Shown here in pieces: positions 17,506-26,662 of a stretch of DNA of 64,000 nucleotides. Made by a program: the position numbers and the translations under genes. Under the pieces are notes generated by a model. It ran no database searches. It was not told the DNA's origin and saw nothing but the letters and a program-made list of their open reading frames with translations. How positions within the stretch are numbered: the first letter of the stretch is position 1; each line of letters opens with the position of its first letter. This DNA is from Exiguobacterium sp. KRL4 (GTDB lineage Bacteria > Bacillota > Bacilli > Exiguobacteriales > Exiguobacteriaceae): contig NZ_MOLV01000005.1 of the NCBI RefSeq assembly GCF_001870785.1, positions 62,001 to 126,000 on the forward strand. Reading direction: 5' to 3'.

Positions 17506-18291
17506 ATGGATATCGTGTCGATTATTGGTATTATACTAGGGCTCATCACCCTCGTCGGAGGAATGTTTTTAAAAGGGGCTTCTCCTATCGCGTTGCTAAA
17601 CCCGGCGGCGCTCGTCATTATTTTTGCCGGTACTGCGGCGGCAATCATGATTTCCTTTCCAAAGGAACGTTTAAAGATCATCCCTGCTTTATTTAAAGTC
17701 ATCTTCTTTGAGCAACAACTGATGACAAAACAAACGTTACTCCAACAGTTTTTAACACTTTCGACGCAAGCCCGAAAAGAAGGTTTGTTGTCGCTTGAAA
17801 CAGCACTCGAAGAAGTCGACAATGCCTTCATGCGACGTGGTGTCATGATGGTCATCGACGGTCAACCGTCAGAATATGTCGAAGATGTCATGACCCGAGA
17901 TCTTGAAAACATGACTGAACGTCACCATGCGAACGCAAACATCTTCACGCAAGCAGGTACATATGCCCCGACACTCGGCGTTCTTGGAGCCGTCATCGGA
18001 CTCGTTGCGGCCTTGTCCGATCTCTCGGACATCGAAAAATTAGGTCATGCGATTTCCGGCGCATTCATCGCGACGCTGTTCGGGATCTTTACAGGATACG
18101 TCTTGTGGTTCCCGTTTGCGACCAAGTTAAAGCAAAAGTCAGCTAGTGAAATTCAACTGTATGAAATGATGATTGAAGGTATTTTATCCATCCAGAACGG
18201 AGAATCTCCTAAAAACCTGGAGGATAAATTACTTGTCTATCTGACACCGAAGGAGCGTGCGACGTATGAAACGGAAAAAGAAGCCGCATGA
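17506..18291 (+). CDS. motA: Flagellar motor stator protein MotA (MotA/MotP type)
   Basis: The 261-residue protein has four membrane segments in MotA order: two N-terminal (about 4-22 and 31-48), a long cytoplasmic loop, then two after residue 145. The loop contains RKEGLLSLE and GVMMVIDG, and the third segment starts YAPTLGVLGAVIGLVAAL with the conserved prolines. It forms the stator ion channel with MotB. The ATG at 17506 is preferred with AAGGTGG upstream. Start of motB overlaps its end by 26 bases. Whether protons or sodium drive it cannot be told from the sequence alone. Confidence 0.88.
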   Translation: MDIVSIIGIILGLITLVGGMFLKGASPIALLNPAALVIIFAGTAAAIMISFPKERLKIIPALFKVIFFEQQLMTKQTLLQQFLTLSTQARKEGLLSLETALEEVDNAFMRRGVMMVIDGQPSEYVEDVMTRDLENMTERHHANANIFTQAGTYAPTLGVLGAVIGLVAALSDLSDIEKLGHAISGAFIATLFGIFTGYVLWFPFATKLKQKSASEIQLYEMMIEGILSIQNGESPKNLEDKLLVYLTPKERATYETEKEAA

Positions 18292-19039
18292 CGAACACAT
18301 TTCCGAAGGCTGGTTAATCCCTTATGCGGATTTACTTACCTTATTACTCGCCCTGTTCATCGTTCTTTTTGCATCCAGTAACGTGGATGCCGTAAAACTT
18401 AAAGCGATGTCTCAATCGTTTAGTTCCGTCTTCAACGGCGGGTCCGGCATGATTACGAACAGTTCCTTGTCGAGCTCACAGGAAGAAGAGGATTCGAAAA
18501 AGACGGATGCGCGCACGAAAGCTCAGAGCTATGAGATTGCGGAACTCGAAAAGATTAAAGAAGAAGCGAATGACTACATCAAAAAACAGAAGCTTGAAAA
18601 AGACATCAAAGTCGAAGTCACGAACGAGGGTCTGGTGTTCACGATTCGGGACCGGGCTCTTTTCTCCCCTGCCCAAGCCGACGTAAAGGGAGATGCGATT
18701 CAAATCGCTCAAGGCATGAGCACGCTGCTCGTCAAAGCGGGCCAGCGTCAAATTCAGGTTTCTGGTCATACCGATAACATTCCGATCAATACGGCGCAGT
18801 ATCCATCGAACTGGGAGCTCAGTGCCGAACGGGCAATCAGCTTCATGCGGGCACTCCAACGTAATCCTCAACTGTCACCAAAACGCTTTACGGTAAGTGG
18901 ATACGGAGAGTATCAGCCGATTTCCTCGAATCAGACAGAGCGCGGCCGGAGCCAGAACCGGCGTGTCGAAGTCTTGATTCGTCCGTTGATCGATATTAAA
19001 GCACAAAACGTATTAGAGGATCAGAATGCCACACCTTAA
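18266..19039 (+). CDS. motB: Flagellar motor stator protein MotB
   Basis: The 257-residue protein has a basic N-terminus and a single membrane helix (WLIPYADLLTLLLALFIVLF, about 15-34) carrying the essential ion-binding aspartate. A linker and a C-terminal OmpA-like peptidoglycan-binding domain follow (about 115-245: QVSGHTDNIPIN, NWELSAERA, GYGEYQPI, NRRVEVLI). It anchors the stator to the wall. The ATG at 18266 lies within the motA end and is preceded by AAGGAG, so the two are translationally coupled. A GTG at 18257 is possible but poorly spaced. Confidence 0.9.
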   Translation: MKRKKKPHDEHISEGWLIPYADLLTLLLALFIVLFASSNVDAVKLKAMSQSFSSVFNGGSGMITNSSLSSSQEEEDSKKTDARTKAQSYEIAELEKIKEEANDYIKKQKLEKDIKVEVTNEGLVFTIRDRALFSPAQADVKGDAIQIAQGMSTLLVKAGQRQIQVSGHTDNIPINTAQYPSNWELSAERAISFMRALQRNPQLSPKRFTVSGYGEYQPISSNQTERGRSQNRRVEVLIRPLIDIKAQNVLEDQNATP

Positions 19040-19097
19040 CAATCCACCGATACCACAAATAACTACGGTTCCAGCTAAAGATAAATCTATATACTTA

Positions 19098-19134
19098 AAC
19101 AGGTCCATTCCGAAACGTTCGGAATGGACCTGTT
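19098..19134. terminator. Hairpin terminator between motB and ctaM-like gene
   Basis: A perfect 17-bp stem (AACAGGTCCATTCCGAA with its complement) has a three-base loop between convergent genes. Confidence 0.75.
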
Positions 19135-19139
19135 CTCAT

Positions 19140-19673
19140 TCAATAATACGGACGGATCATCACATAGACGATGACACCGGTTAGACTGACATACAACCAA
19201 AGCGGCATCGTAAAGCGTGTCCACTTCTTATGTTTTTCGAAATTCTGATTCAGCGCATGCGCAAGCGACATCAAGACGAGTGGAACGATGACCGCTGCTA
19301 AGATGATGTGCGAAATCAGGATAACGAAATACAAGGGACGGACAAACCCTTCTCCTCCGAATTTGGTCGATTCACTGACCGCATGATACGTCACGTACGA
19401 AATCAGAAACAAGGTCGTCGTCGTCATCGCACCACCGATAAAACGGCGATGGTTGACCCGATTTCCCCGGCGGATTGAAATCCATGCTCCGAGAAGTAAC
19501 ATAAACGTAAAGCTATTGAAGATTGCGTTCAGAAAAGGCAATAGTGTCCAATCGAACCCCTCACCGACCTGTAAGGGCGGCGCAAAAAATAACAGTGCGA
19601 CCAACAGGTTGATGACAAGCGTCAAGATGATGACGACTGGGACGAAATTACGTTTTTTAGCAGACTGCTGCAT
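19140..19673 (-). CDS. DUF420 membrane protein (CtaM/YozB-like cytochrome oxidase assembly)
   Basis: The 177-residue protein has five membrane segments. Conserved histidines occur in VNHRRFIGGA (about 73-82), YVTYHAVSE (about 95-103), ISHIILAA (about 125-132) and the basic EKHKKWTRFTMPLW motif (about 151-164). This layout is DUF420. The B. subtilis member YozB (CtaM) is needed for maturation of heme-A oxidases. It follows a flavin oxidoreductase gene by only three bases, so the two are likely co-transcribed. Confidence 0.82.
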   Translation of the reverse strand: MQQSAKKRNFVPVVIILTLVINLLVALLFFAPPLQVGEGFDWTLLPFLNAIFNSFTFMLLLGAWISIRRGNRVNHRRFIGGAMTTTTLFLISYVTYHAVSESTKFGGEGFVRPLYFVILISHIILAAVIVPLVLMSLAHALNQNFEKHKKWTRFTMPLWLYVSLTGVIVYVMIRPYY

Positions 19674-19676
19674 GCA

Positions 19677-21104
19677 TCATTCTCCTTGTTTCCAATCAAA
19701 GTATCGTTTTAACCATTTTGGTAATGGACCATCAAACAAGCGTTCACGCCAGTACAGATCCGCTGCACGTTGGACGGCCGCTCCACGAATCGGGTACGGA
19801 TGGACGACACGTGATAGTTGTCCGACTTTATCTTTGCGCGCCATCGCATACACGACTTCCTGCATCCATTCTCCCGCCTGTTCACCGATTGCGTGGGCAC
19901 CAATCAATTTCCCACGTTTATCGGCAATCAGTTTGACACGTCCTTCGGTCCGACCATTGATGACAAACCGATCGACTTCATCAAGACCCGTTTGATAGAC
20001 TTTGATATCATCATATTTCTGGCGCGCTTCCTCTTCTGTCAATCCGAGGTGGAAAAGTTCTGGTGTCGTGAACGTCACCCATGGTACCGCTCGGTAATCT
20101 GGTTTTGTGCGTAAACCGAACAAGGCGTTCGTGACAACCGTTTTCCCTTCAAGACCAGCAACATGTGTAAACGGTAACGATTGGATCGTATCGCCGACGG
20201 CAAAGATGTGGCGTTGGTTCGTTCGAAGCGACGGATCGACTTGGACATATCCTTTTTCGACGCGAACACCCGCACGATCGAGACGTAACGCTTCGATCCG
20301 TGGTTTCCGTCCGACAGCGACGAGGACTGCATCCGTTTCAATGACACGTGATTCGTCTCCTGTTTTGACTGTCACTTCAATCCCACTCGCTGCTTTTCGG
20401 ACACTTGTGACCGTCGTATTCAAGTGCAACGTCAATTCCTGCTCGATTTGTCGTTGCAATACTTCGACCATGCCTTTGTCTTCTCTCGACATCAGCGCTG
20501 TTGCTCCTTCGATGACCGTGACTTCTGTTCCGAGATGGGCATAGGCTTGAGACAGTTCAAGACCAATCGCGCCACCACCGATGACAAGTAATCGTTCTGG
20601 TCGTTCCGTCTGCTCGAAAATCGTTTCGTTCGTCAAATATGAAATCGTATCCAGTCCGTCAATCGGTGGGACGATCGGCTGTGAGCCGGTCGAAATAACG
20701 AATTTTTCACCAACAACCAGTTGTCCCGCTACTTCCACTTCGTTAGCACTCAAAAAACTGGCTTCCCCGATGTAGACATCGACACCTAAATCTTCAAAAC
20801 GTTTTGTGCCATCATGGGATTGGATGATGTTGCGTGCCCGGTCGACACTTGCTTTCGTTTTCGCGTAGACGGCGTCGCCGTTCAGCGTGATATTATATTT
20901 CGCCGCCGTCTGATTCATGACATGTACATCGTGTGCTGCTTCAATCAAGGCTTTTGACGGGACACAACCATAATGTAAACAGTCTCCACCTAAATGTGTA
21001 TGTCGTTCAATCAACGCGACGTGCGCACCAAGACTGGCCGCTCCCGCTGCAATCGTCATCCCCGCTGCTCCGCCACCAATAACGACCAACTGATAACTTT
21101 TCAT
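19677..21104 (-). CDS. Pyridine nucleotide-disulfide oxidoreductase (mercuric-reductase/LPD-like)
   Basis: The 475-residue protein has the FAD loop VVIGGGAAGMTIAAGAA (about 7-23) and the redox-active disulfide in GGDCLHYGCVPSKAL. The NAD(P) loop is LVIGGGAIGLELSQAYAHLG, and AVGDT is the second FAD contact. The C-terminal dimerisation domain reads VVHPYPIRGAAVQRAADLY, where dihydrolipoyl dehydrogenases have His-Pro-Thr and a partner Glu. The Glu is absent, so classical lipoamide activity is doubtful. No metal-binding N-terminal domain is present. It overlaps the DUF1499 gene upstream by four bases. Confidence 0.85.
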   Translation of the reverse strand: MKSYQLVVIGGGAAGMTIAAGAASLGAHVALIERHTHLGGDCLHYGCVPSKALIEAAHDVHVMNQTAAKYNITLNGDAVYAKTKASVDRARNIIQSHDGTKRFEDLGVDVYIGEASFLSANEVEVAGQLVVGEKFVISTGSQPIVPPIDGLDTISYLTNETIFEQTERPERLLVIGGGAIGLELSQAYAHLGTEVTVIEGATALMSREDKGMVEVLQRQIEQELTLHLNTTVTSVRKAASGIEVTVKTGDESRVIETDAVLVAVGRKPRIEALRLDRAGVRVEKGYVQVDPSLRTNQRHIFAVGDTIQSLPFTHVAGLEGKTVVTNALFGLRTKPDYRAVPWVTFTTPELFHLGLTEEEARQKYDDIKVYQTGLDEVDRFVINGRTEGRVKLIADKRGKLIGAHAIGEQAGEWMQEVVYAMARKDKVGQLSRVVHPYPIRGAAVQRAADLYWRERLFDGPLPKWLKRYFDWKQGE

Positions 21105-21478
21105 CGTAAAGCCTCCTTATAGCGTGCTGCAATCTCTTCCATCCGTTTCCGGTTGACACCCCAGTCTGAATAACCGACGCGCGAAGCGGAACGGAAATGG
21201 ACTGTCTGAGACGCCTGGTCAAAATAAAATTCGACATCATCTTTAAAACGCATGACTTTACTTGAGAAGACAGCATGAATGTAATCGGAATCTTCTTTGA
21301 CGACTGTTACCCGATCAAGACTTTGAAGAATCCGCATGATTTGAAACTTCGATTCTGCTAAAGTTCCTTTGAACGGTAAAGGTGCCATTTTCAACGCTTC
21401 TTTATCCGTCTGTGTCGATACCGCGTTTGGTTTTCCAGTGAGCGGACTTAATGTTCCATTCGATACGCCAAGTGCCAT
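21101..21478 (-). CDS. DUF1499 family protein
   Basis: The 125-residue soluble protein contains LAESKFQIMRILQSLDRVTV, YIHAVFSSKVMRFKDDVEFYF and HFRSASRVGYSDWGVNRKRM, the conserved core of DUF1499. The function is unknown. The ATG at 21478 is chosen because GGAGGAATCAGTC precedes it. It overlaps the following oxidoreductase by ATGA, which means co-translation and suggests a shared pathway. The promoter probably lies in the 97 bases between it and the kinase gene. Confidence 0.82.
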   Translation of the reverse strand: MALGVSNGTLSPLTGKPNAVSTQTDKEALKMAPLPFKGTLAESKFQIMRILQSLDRVTVVKEDSDYIHAVFSSKVMRFKDDVEFYFDQASQTVHFRSASRVGYSDWGVNRKRMEEIAARYKEALR

Positions 21479-21575
21479 GACTGATTCCTCCATTCGTTTT
21501 GCCTTACAGTAAATCTTTATTCTCATTTTACTTTACCAGTTCAGTTTCGAAAGCGCTTCTCATTTGACTTTCTCG

Positions 21576-22961
21576 TTATGCTTTTGTGACCGGTAAAAGG
21601 ATGGTCGCGATTGCGCCTCCTTCCGGCTGGTTGTCGATGAACAGCTTTCCTTCATGGGCTTCAACGAGTTCACGGCAGATGGCAAGCCCTAATCCTGTAC
21701 CCCCTTTTCCTTTTTGGACCTGATAAAACTTCTCCGTCACGTGCCGGAGATGATTTTTCGGAATACCAGGTCCTTCGTCACTAAAGGACAAGAACAAGAC
21801 CCGTTCCGATCGGACGAGACGAATCGTAATCTCACCGCCAACTGGTGAAAAACGGATTGCATTATCGAGTAAGTTCAAAAAGACTTGTTTCAAGCGGTTC
21901 TCATCGTATAATCCGACGACCTGAGCCGGGAGCTTGCGTACGATTCGGATATTCTTTTCCTCCAGCTTCTGACGTAACTGGGCTGTCACCGTTTCAATGA
22001 CTTCGGTGATGTTCACTTCCTGCCGGTATAAAACCAAGCGACTTGTCTCGAGTTTCGAAAAATCGAGTAACTGTTCGACGAGCGAAATCAAACGTTCCGT
22101 CTCCGAGTGAATGATGCCCATTCCGAGCGACGCCTCTTCCGGTAAACGTTCTGGTTCTGCCAGTAATGTTTCACTCCAGCCCTTGATCGAAGTGAGCGGC
22201 GTTCGCAATTCATGCGAGATTCCCGAAATGAACTCGTCCTTCAGCGTTTCCTGTTGTTTGATTTGTTGCCCCATGTAGTTGATCGTCCGGGCGAGTTCGC
22301 CTAATTCAAAGGTGTACTCTTCATTGACTTTTACATCATAATGTTGCTTCGCGATTTGATCGGAAGCACCGATGACTTCTTGAATCGGACGAACGATGGA
22401 CGAAACGAGACGGGACGAATAGATATACGCCAGCCCCCAGATGACGACACCCAACAATAGAATCGCTAAACAGATCTCGACGACCCGTTGATCAATTTTA
22501 GTAAGCGATGTCGTATAACGAAGTGCCCCGGTCGTCTGTCCAAACGACACGACGGGTTCCGTCACCTCGAGCAAATGTTCCTCCGTTTCCGGATCATCAT
22601 ACCGTTTCGTAATCGTGTTTCCTGCTAGCAAGCGGCTGACTTCTTGTTTCGTCATATTCCGCTTCGAGACGAATCCGGTTGACGAGTAGCGTGGAATTCC
22701 TTTAGCATCCAAGACTTCGATTTCAGCATCTGTATAGGCATATGAATCAAGCACATCATGAATCGTTGCTTCTGAATCTTGAAAGTCATACGCAAGACCA
22801 CTGTTCGCAAATAAAATGGCACTCGCATTCGCATGTCGTTTCAAGACGTCTGTCGCTGTCACATAATAGTAGTTATACGTCACGAACGATAAAATACCGA
22901 TCACAAGCAAGACGGTCACGGTAATAATCGTCATGAACCGCATCAAAATCTGTCGTTTCAT
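21576..22961 (-). CDS. Membrane sensor histidine kinase
   Basis: The 461-residue protein has a first membrane helix (about 9-30), an extracytoplasmic sensory region (about 31-155), a second helix (about 157-178) and a HAMP linker. The kinase core follows: GISHELRTPLTSIKG (phospho-acceptor His near 249), NLLDNAIRFSPV, DEGPGIPKNHL and KGGTGLGLAICREL. It pairs with the upstream OmpR-type regulator by a four-base overlap. The domain order resembles many cell-envelope sensing kinases of Bacillales, but no specific orthologue can be assigned. Confidence 0.92.
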   Translation of the reverse strand: MKRQILMRFMTIITVTVLLVIGILSFVTYNYYYVTATDVLKRHANASAILFANSGLAYDFQDSEATIHDVLDSYAYTDAEIEVLDAKGIPRYSSTGFVSKRNMTKQEVSRLLAGNTITKRYDDPETEEHLLEVTEPVVSFGQTTGALRYTTSLTKIDQRVVEICLAILLLGVVIWGLAYIYSSRLVSSIVRPIQEVIGASDQIAKQHYDVKVNEEYTFELGELARTINYMGQQIKQQETLKDEFISGISHELRTPLTSIKGWSETLLAEPERLPEEASLGMGIIHSETERLISLVEQLLDFSKLETSRLVLYRQEVNITEVIETVTAQLRQKLEEKNIRIVRKLPAQVVGLYDENRLKQVFLNLLDNAIRFSPVGGEITIRLVRSERVLFLSFSDEGPGIPKNHLRHVTEKFYQVQKGKGGTGLGLAICRELVEAHEGKLFIDNQPEGGAIATILLPVTKA

Positions 22962-23650
22962 TTTTCGTTACGCCATTTGTAACCGTGTCCCCACAACGTT
23001 TCGATAAATTGAGGTTCAGCCGGGTTTTCTTCGATTTTTTGACGGAGACGACGGATGTTGACATCAACCGTCTTCCGATCACCAAAATAATTTTCACCCC
23101 AGACGGCATCTAATAATTCATCACGCGACATGACTTGATCTTCATTTTTGATGAAGTGGCACAATAGATCATATTCCGTCGGTGTGACTTCCACATCAAC
23201 GCCAGCTTTTTGAACCCGTTTCGCTCCAAGATCGATGCGAAACGGACCAGAAAGCAACTCACGGGGTTGTTTGCGGCGACGTAACGTCTCGACTCGCCGC
23301 AACAACGATTGAATACGTGCGAGCAACTCGGCTGGACTAAACGGCTTTGCGATGTAATCATCGGCCCCGACACTTAGCCCCATGACTTTGTCCTCTTCCC
23401 GCGTCCGTGCCGTCAGCATGATGATGCCGACGACTTCATCTTTCGAGCGCGCTTGTTCACAAACAGCGAATCCGTCGACTTCCGGCATCATGATGTCAAG
23501 CAGCAGGATATCGAACATTTGCTCTTCAAAGTAGTCCAATGCTTCGCGTCCGTTTTCCGCTTCAATCACTTCATACCCGGCACGTTTTAAATTAATGACG
23601 ATGAAACTGCGAATCGCATGTTCATCCTCAGCCACTAATATTTTTGTCAT
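22958..23650 (-). CDS. OmpR/PhoB family response regulator
   Basis: The 230-residue protein has a receiver (about 1-120) with acidic pair AEDE, phosphorylation site LLLDIMMPEVDG (Asp near 52), the switch Thr in MLTARTR and Lys in YIAKPFSPAELL. A winged-helix DNA-binding domain follows (about 135-228) with VTPTEYDLL and TVDVNIRRLRQKIE. It is followed by its kinase (ATGA overlap) and preceded by a lipoprotein gene 23 bases upstream, so the three form an operon. Confidence 0.94.
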   Translation of the reverse strand: MTKILVAEDEHAIRSFIVINLKRAGYEVIEAENGREALDYFEEQMFDILLLDIMMPEVDGFAVCEQARSKDEVVGIIMLTARTREEDKVMGLSVGADDYIAKPFSPAELLARIQSLLRRVETLRRRKQPRELLSGPFRIDLGAKRVQKAGVDVEVTPTEYDLLCHFIKNEDQVMSRDELLDAVWGENYFGDRKTVDVNIRRLRQKIEENPAEPQFIETLWGHGYKWRNEK

Positions 23651-23673
23651 CTTGTTTTCCTCCTGCTTTTACT

Positions 23674-24936
23674 TTATTCCACAAGTGCTACATTCGTTGC
23701 GTACTCTTCATAGGATTGGTTGGCAGTGATGACATAGACGTAATCAATGCCTTCTTTAATTTTTTTCTTTTGATGACTGGCAATGTATTGATTTTTCGGA
23801 ATGATTTCGAGTTCAAAATCAATCGTTCCAGTCTCGCGATTAATGAAACGCACTCGATTATCTTTTTTCTCAATCGTTTCACGTGTTGCCCAATTCGCGG
23901 GGAATCGCATGACGAAATTGTATTCGAGATCAATGTACTGTTCTTCGCGAAGTTCAAAACCACTTTCGAGAAACGGTTGTACGCTTGTACCATTCCATGC
24001 GTAATAGGCTGTGATTTGTGGTTTTTCTTCCGCCGACCGTCCGATACTGCCTTTTGGTGTGTATTGATGGGCAAATTCTACGATGCCATCTTGATCCACA
24101 TCTTTCGGGAACGTATACATCGGTTCGATGATTTCTGGTGTTCCGGCAAAATCGACTGGGCTGAGTTTGGTTTGATCGAGCTGAAACACGAGCAAGTGCA
24201 TCTTCGCCTCACGCGTAAAGGACACCAGTAGCCCTTTTTTCTTCGCGGCATTGATCGTATCGATTTCAAACAGATCATGATCCGCAAATAAATCGCCTTC
24301 CTGTATCGGAAGTGACGTTGTTTGTCGGACAGCAGGCGTCAATGCCTCTTCATAATAAACCAGCTCCGTCGATTGTCCTTTTTTTAGCAAGACCATATCC
24401 TGACGTTGGTCCTGATTCAAGTCGGCAATCGTCAATCGATCGTATGTATCGATTTTAGTGACGTCAATCGACGGCTTCATCAAATCCTTTAACAGATAGA
24501 CTGTATTTTTTTCCAGACTCGTCACGCCAATCACCAATTGATTACGTGTTTTCGTTGGATCGGTGAGAACATGCAGTTGATCAATCGAGCGACCGGTCGC
24601 AATCGGCTGACTGACTCGTAACACCCACTTCTTCTTCATCCGCTCATGGACCAACAGCGTGATTTGAAACGTTCCCTGATCCTGCATCCGGTAAAAGGTG
24701 ACCGCTTCTTCACGTCCATCTCGATTTAAATCAATCAATTCATATAATCTCGAAATCGATTGATTACGAGGGGCAACGATTTCCGCCTGCGTCGGAAGAT
24801 CTTCATCAATTTTTGTTTTTAACGACTTTTCCCATTCGGGCAAAGCCGGGTGTTCCAGTAACGAAGCAGGGTGAGGCAAGGTAAGACCACATCCCGCTAA
24901 ATATAGGGTCGATAAGAAAATAACAAAATATTTCAT
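23674..24936 (-). CDS. Lipoprotein with calcium-loop repeats, upstream of a two-component system
   Basis: The 420-residue protein has a lipoprotein signal (MKYFVIFLSTLYLAGCG, lipobox L-A-G-C). Three EF-hand-like loops follow (DLNRDGREEA near 70, DLNQDQRQDM near 165, DVDQDGIVEF near 285), as in VCBS/FG-GAP-type repeats. A C-terminal domain opens with NFVMRFPANWATRE, reminiscent of PsbP-like/DUF1795 folds. It is probably anchored outside the membrane. Being the first gene of an operon with a response regulator and a kinase, it may act as a sensor accessory; this is inference. The ATG at 24936 follows GGAAAGGA. Confidence 0.75.
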   Translation of the reverse strand: MKYFVIFLSTLYLAGCGLTLPHPASLLEHPALPEWEKSLKTKIDEDLPTQAEIVAPRNQSISRLYELIDLNRDGREEAVTFYRMQDQGTFQITLLVHERMKKKWVLRVSQPIATGRSIDQLHVLTDPTKTRNQLVIGVTSLEKNTVYLLKDLMKPSIDVTKIDTYDRLTIADLNQDQRQDMVLLKKGQSTELVYYEEALTPAVRQTTSLPIQEGDLFADHDLFEIDTINAAKKKGLLVSFTREAKMHLLVFQLDQTKLSPVDFAGTPEIIEPMYTFPKDVDQDGIVEFAHQYTPKGSIGRSAEEKPQITAYYAWNGTSVQPFLESGFELREEQYIDLEYNFVMRFPANWATRETIEKKDNRVRFINRETGTIDFELEIIPKNQYIASHQKKKIKEGIDYVYVITANQSYEEYATNVALVE

Positions 24937-25061
24937 CAGACTTAAATCCTTTCCATACGTGCTCTCCTCAAACTTTATCACACTCTTTCAAGGGAGAGTA
25001 TATTGTGGAAGAGGAGCCAACTTGTTAAGATGTAACAGATATTCGAAAGGGGTTTATATTC

Positions 25062-25868
25062 ATGGCTTATGAAATGATCGTACTTGATCTTGACGATACG
25101 TTGTTGACGAGCGACCACACGATTTCTCCGAAAACGAAACAAGCACTGCTCGATGCCCAGCGTCGTGGAAAAAAAGTTGTTCTTGCTAGCGGTCGCCCGA
25201 CTTACGCGATGGTCGATCTGGCAAAAGAACTCGAACTCGCTCGTTACGGTAGTTATATCTTAAGTTTTAACGGTGCTTCCATCATCGACTGCAAAACAAA
25301 TGAAGCCCTCTTCTCCAGTACCCTTCTTCCGGAAACGGTACATCGTTTATACGATTTAAGTAAACGGGAAAACATTCATATCCACACGTACGTCGGGCAT
25401 GAAATTTATACAGAAACGCCTAACCCGTACACGACGCTCGAAGGGGAGATCACAGGGATGGAGGTCATTCCGGTACCGGATTTCAAGGCTGCGGTCACAG
25501 AACCGGTCGTGAAATGTTTGATGTTAGCGGAAGAAAACCGTTTAGCGGAAGTCGAACAAAAACTTCAGCTCGAACTCGCAGGGGAACTTGCCGTTGCCCG
25601 GTCAAAACCGTTTTTCTTAGAGTTCACAGAAGCCGGCGTCACAAAAGGGACAAGCCTTGAACTGCTCGCAAACCGCCTCGGAATCAAACGTGCCGATGTC
25701 ATCGCGTGTGGTGACGGCAATAATGATTTATCAATGATCGAGTGGGCTGGACTGGGTGTCGCGATGGCGAATGCCGCCGACACCGTCAAAGAAAAAGCGC
25801 AGTACATGACGGCTTCGAATGACGAAGATGGGATTGCCCTCGTCGTCGAAAAATTCATGATGGATTAA
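25062..25868 (+). CDS. Cof-type HAD hydrolase (phosphatase)
   Basis: The 268-residue protein carries the HAD motifs DLDDTLLTSD (about 8-17, nucleophile Asp), VLASGRP (about 41-47), a conserved Lys in VTKG and ACGDGNNDLSMIEWAG (about 212-227). A C2B cap lies between. The YDEPLS-like specificity of sugar phosphatases cannot be read. The family dephosphorylates sugar phosphates or flavin/pyridoxal phosphates in the cytoplasm. It is a single gene preceded by GAAAGGGG. Confidence 0.9.
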   Translation: MAYEMIVLDLDDTLLTSDHTISPKTKQALLDAQRRGKKVVLASGRPTYAMVDLAKELELARYGSYILSFNGASIIDCKTNEALFSSTLLPETVHRLYDLSKRENIHIHTYVGHEIYTETPNPYTTLEGEITGMEVIPVPDFKAAVTEPVVKCLMLAEENRLAEVEQKLQLELAGELAVARSKPFFLEFTEAGVTKGTSLELLANRLGIKRADVIACGDGNNDLSMIEWAGLGVAMANAADTVKEKAQYMTASNDEDGIALVVEKFMMD

Positions 25869-25886
25869 GTTCCTCGAACGAAAAAT

Positions 25887-25914
25887 AAGAGACCGACTCA
25901 ACAGTCAGTCTCTT
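25887..25914. terminator. Terminator between HAD gene and ung
   Basis: AAGAGACCGACT / AGTCAGTCTCTT stem (one mismatch) is followed by TTTTTG. Confidence 0.75.
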
Positions 25915-25922
25915 TTTGTGTT

Positions 25923-26582
25923 TTAAGAAATACACCAGTCGATGGGAGCTCTCCCTTGCTGTGTTAACCAGTCGTTGGTTTGCGAATACGGCTGGCTTCC
26001 AAAAAAACCACGACTCGCTGAAAGTGGACTGGGATGAACGGATTCGAGTACAAGATGACGTGTCGTATCGATTAAACTTTTTTTACTTTTTGCATGGTTT
26101 CCCCAAAGGATGAAGACGATGGGTTGGTCTTGTTTCCCTAATACTTCAATGACACGATCGGTAAAGAATTCCCATCCTTTTTTTGCATGTGACCCCGCTT
26201 TCCCCGCTTCTACGGTCAAAGAGGTATTCAGTAAAAAGACACCTTGTTTTGACCACGCTTCAAGATTCCCTGTCGTCGGTGTCGGACATCCGAGATCAGA
26301 TACGAGTTCTTTATACATATTACGCAAGGAAGGCGGAATCGCGATTCCATCATTAACGGAAAAACTTAATCCGTTTGCTTGATTCGGTCCGTGATAAGGG
26401 TCTTGCCCTAAAATCACACAGCGGACATCTTCCGGTGCAACAGCGTCGAATGCATGAAAAATCCGTTCCTTTGGCGGGTAAACCGTCGTCTCGTGATACG
26501 CCGTTTTGACGAAGTCCCATAATCGCTGGAAATATTCTTTTTCTTTCTCTTCTCTTAAGATTTCTTGCCAGGCTGGGTGCAT
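25923..26582 (-). CDS. ung: Uracil-DNA glycosylase
   Basis: The 219-residue protein is family 1 Ung: water-activating loop GQDPYHGPNQANGLSFSV (about 60-77), GVFLLNTSLTV (about 115-125), FILWGNHAKSK and the DNA-intercalation motif HPSPLSASRGFFG. It removes uracil from DNA in base excision repair. The start at 26582 (MHPAWQEILREE) is chosen because AAAAAGGAGCGAGTCAC precedes it. The longer frame would run into the promoter of tagA, which is divergent. Confidence 0.97.
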   Translation of the reverse strand: MHPAWQEILREEKEKEYFQRLWDFVKTAYHETTVYPPKERIFHAFDAVAPEDVRCVILGQDPYHGPNQANGLSFSVNDGIAIPPSLRNMYKELVSDLGCPTPTTGNLEAWSKQGVFLLNTSLTVEAGKAGSHAKKGWEFFTDRVIEVLGKQDQPIVFILWGNHAKSKKSLIDTTRHLVLESVHPSPLSASRGFFGSQPYSQTNDWLTQQGRAPIDWCIS

Positions 26583-26662
26583 GTGACTCGCTCCTTTTTC
26601 AGTCTCAAGCCTCTGTTCCTTCTGCTTGATTCTGCTATGATGGGTAATGAGGTGGAATAAAT

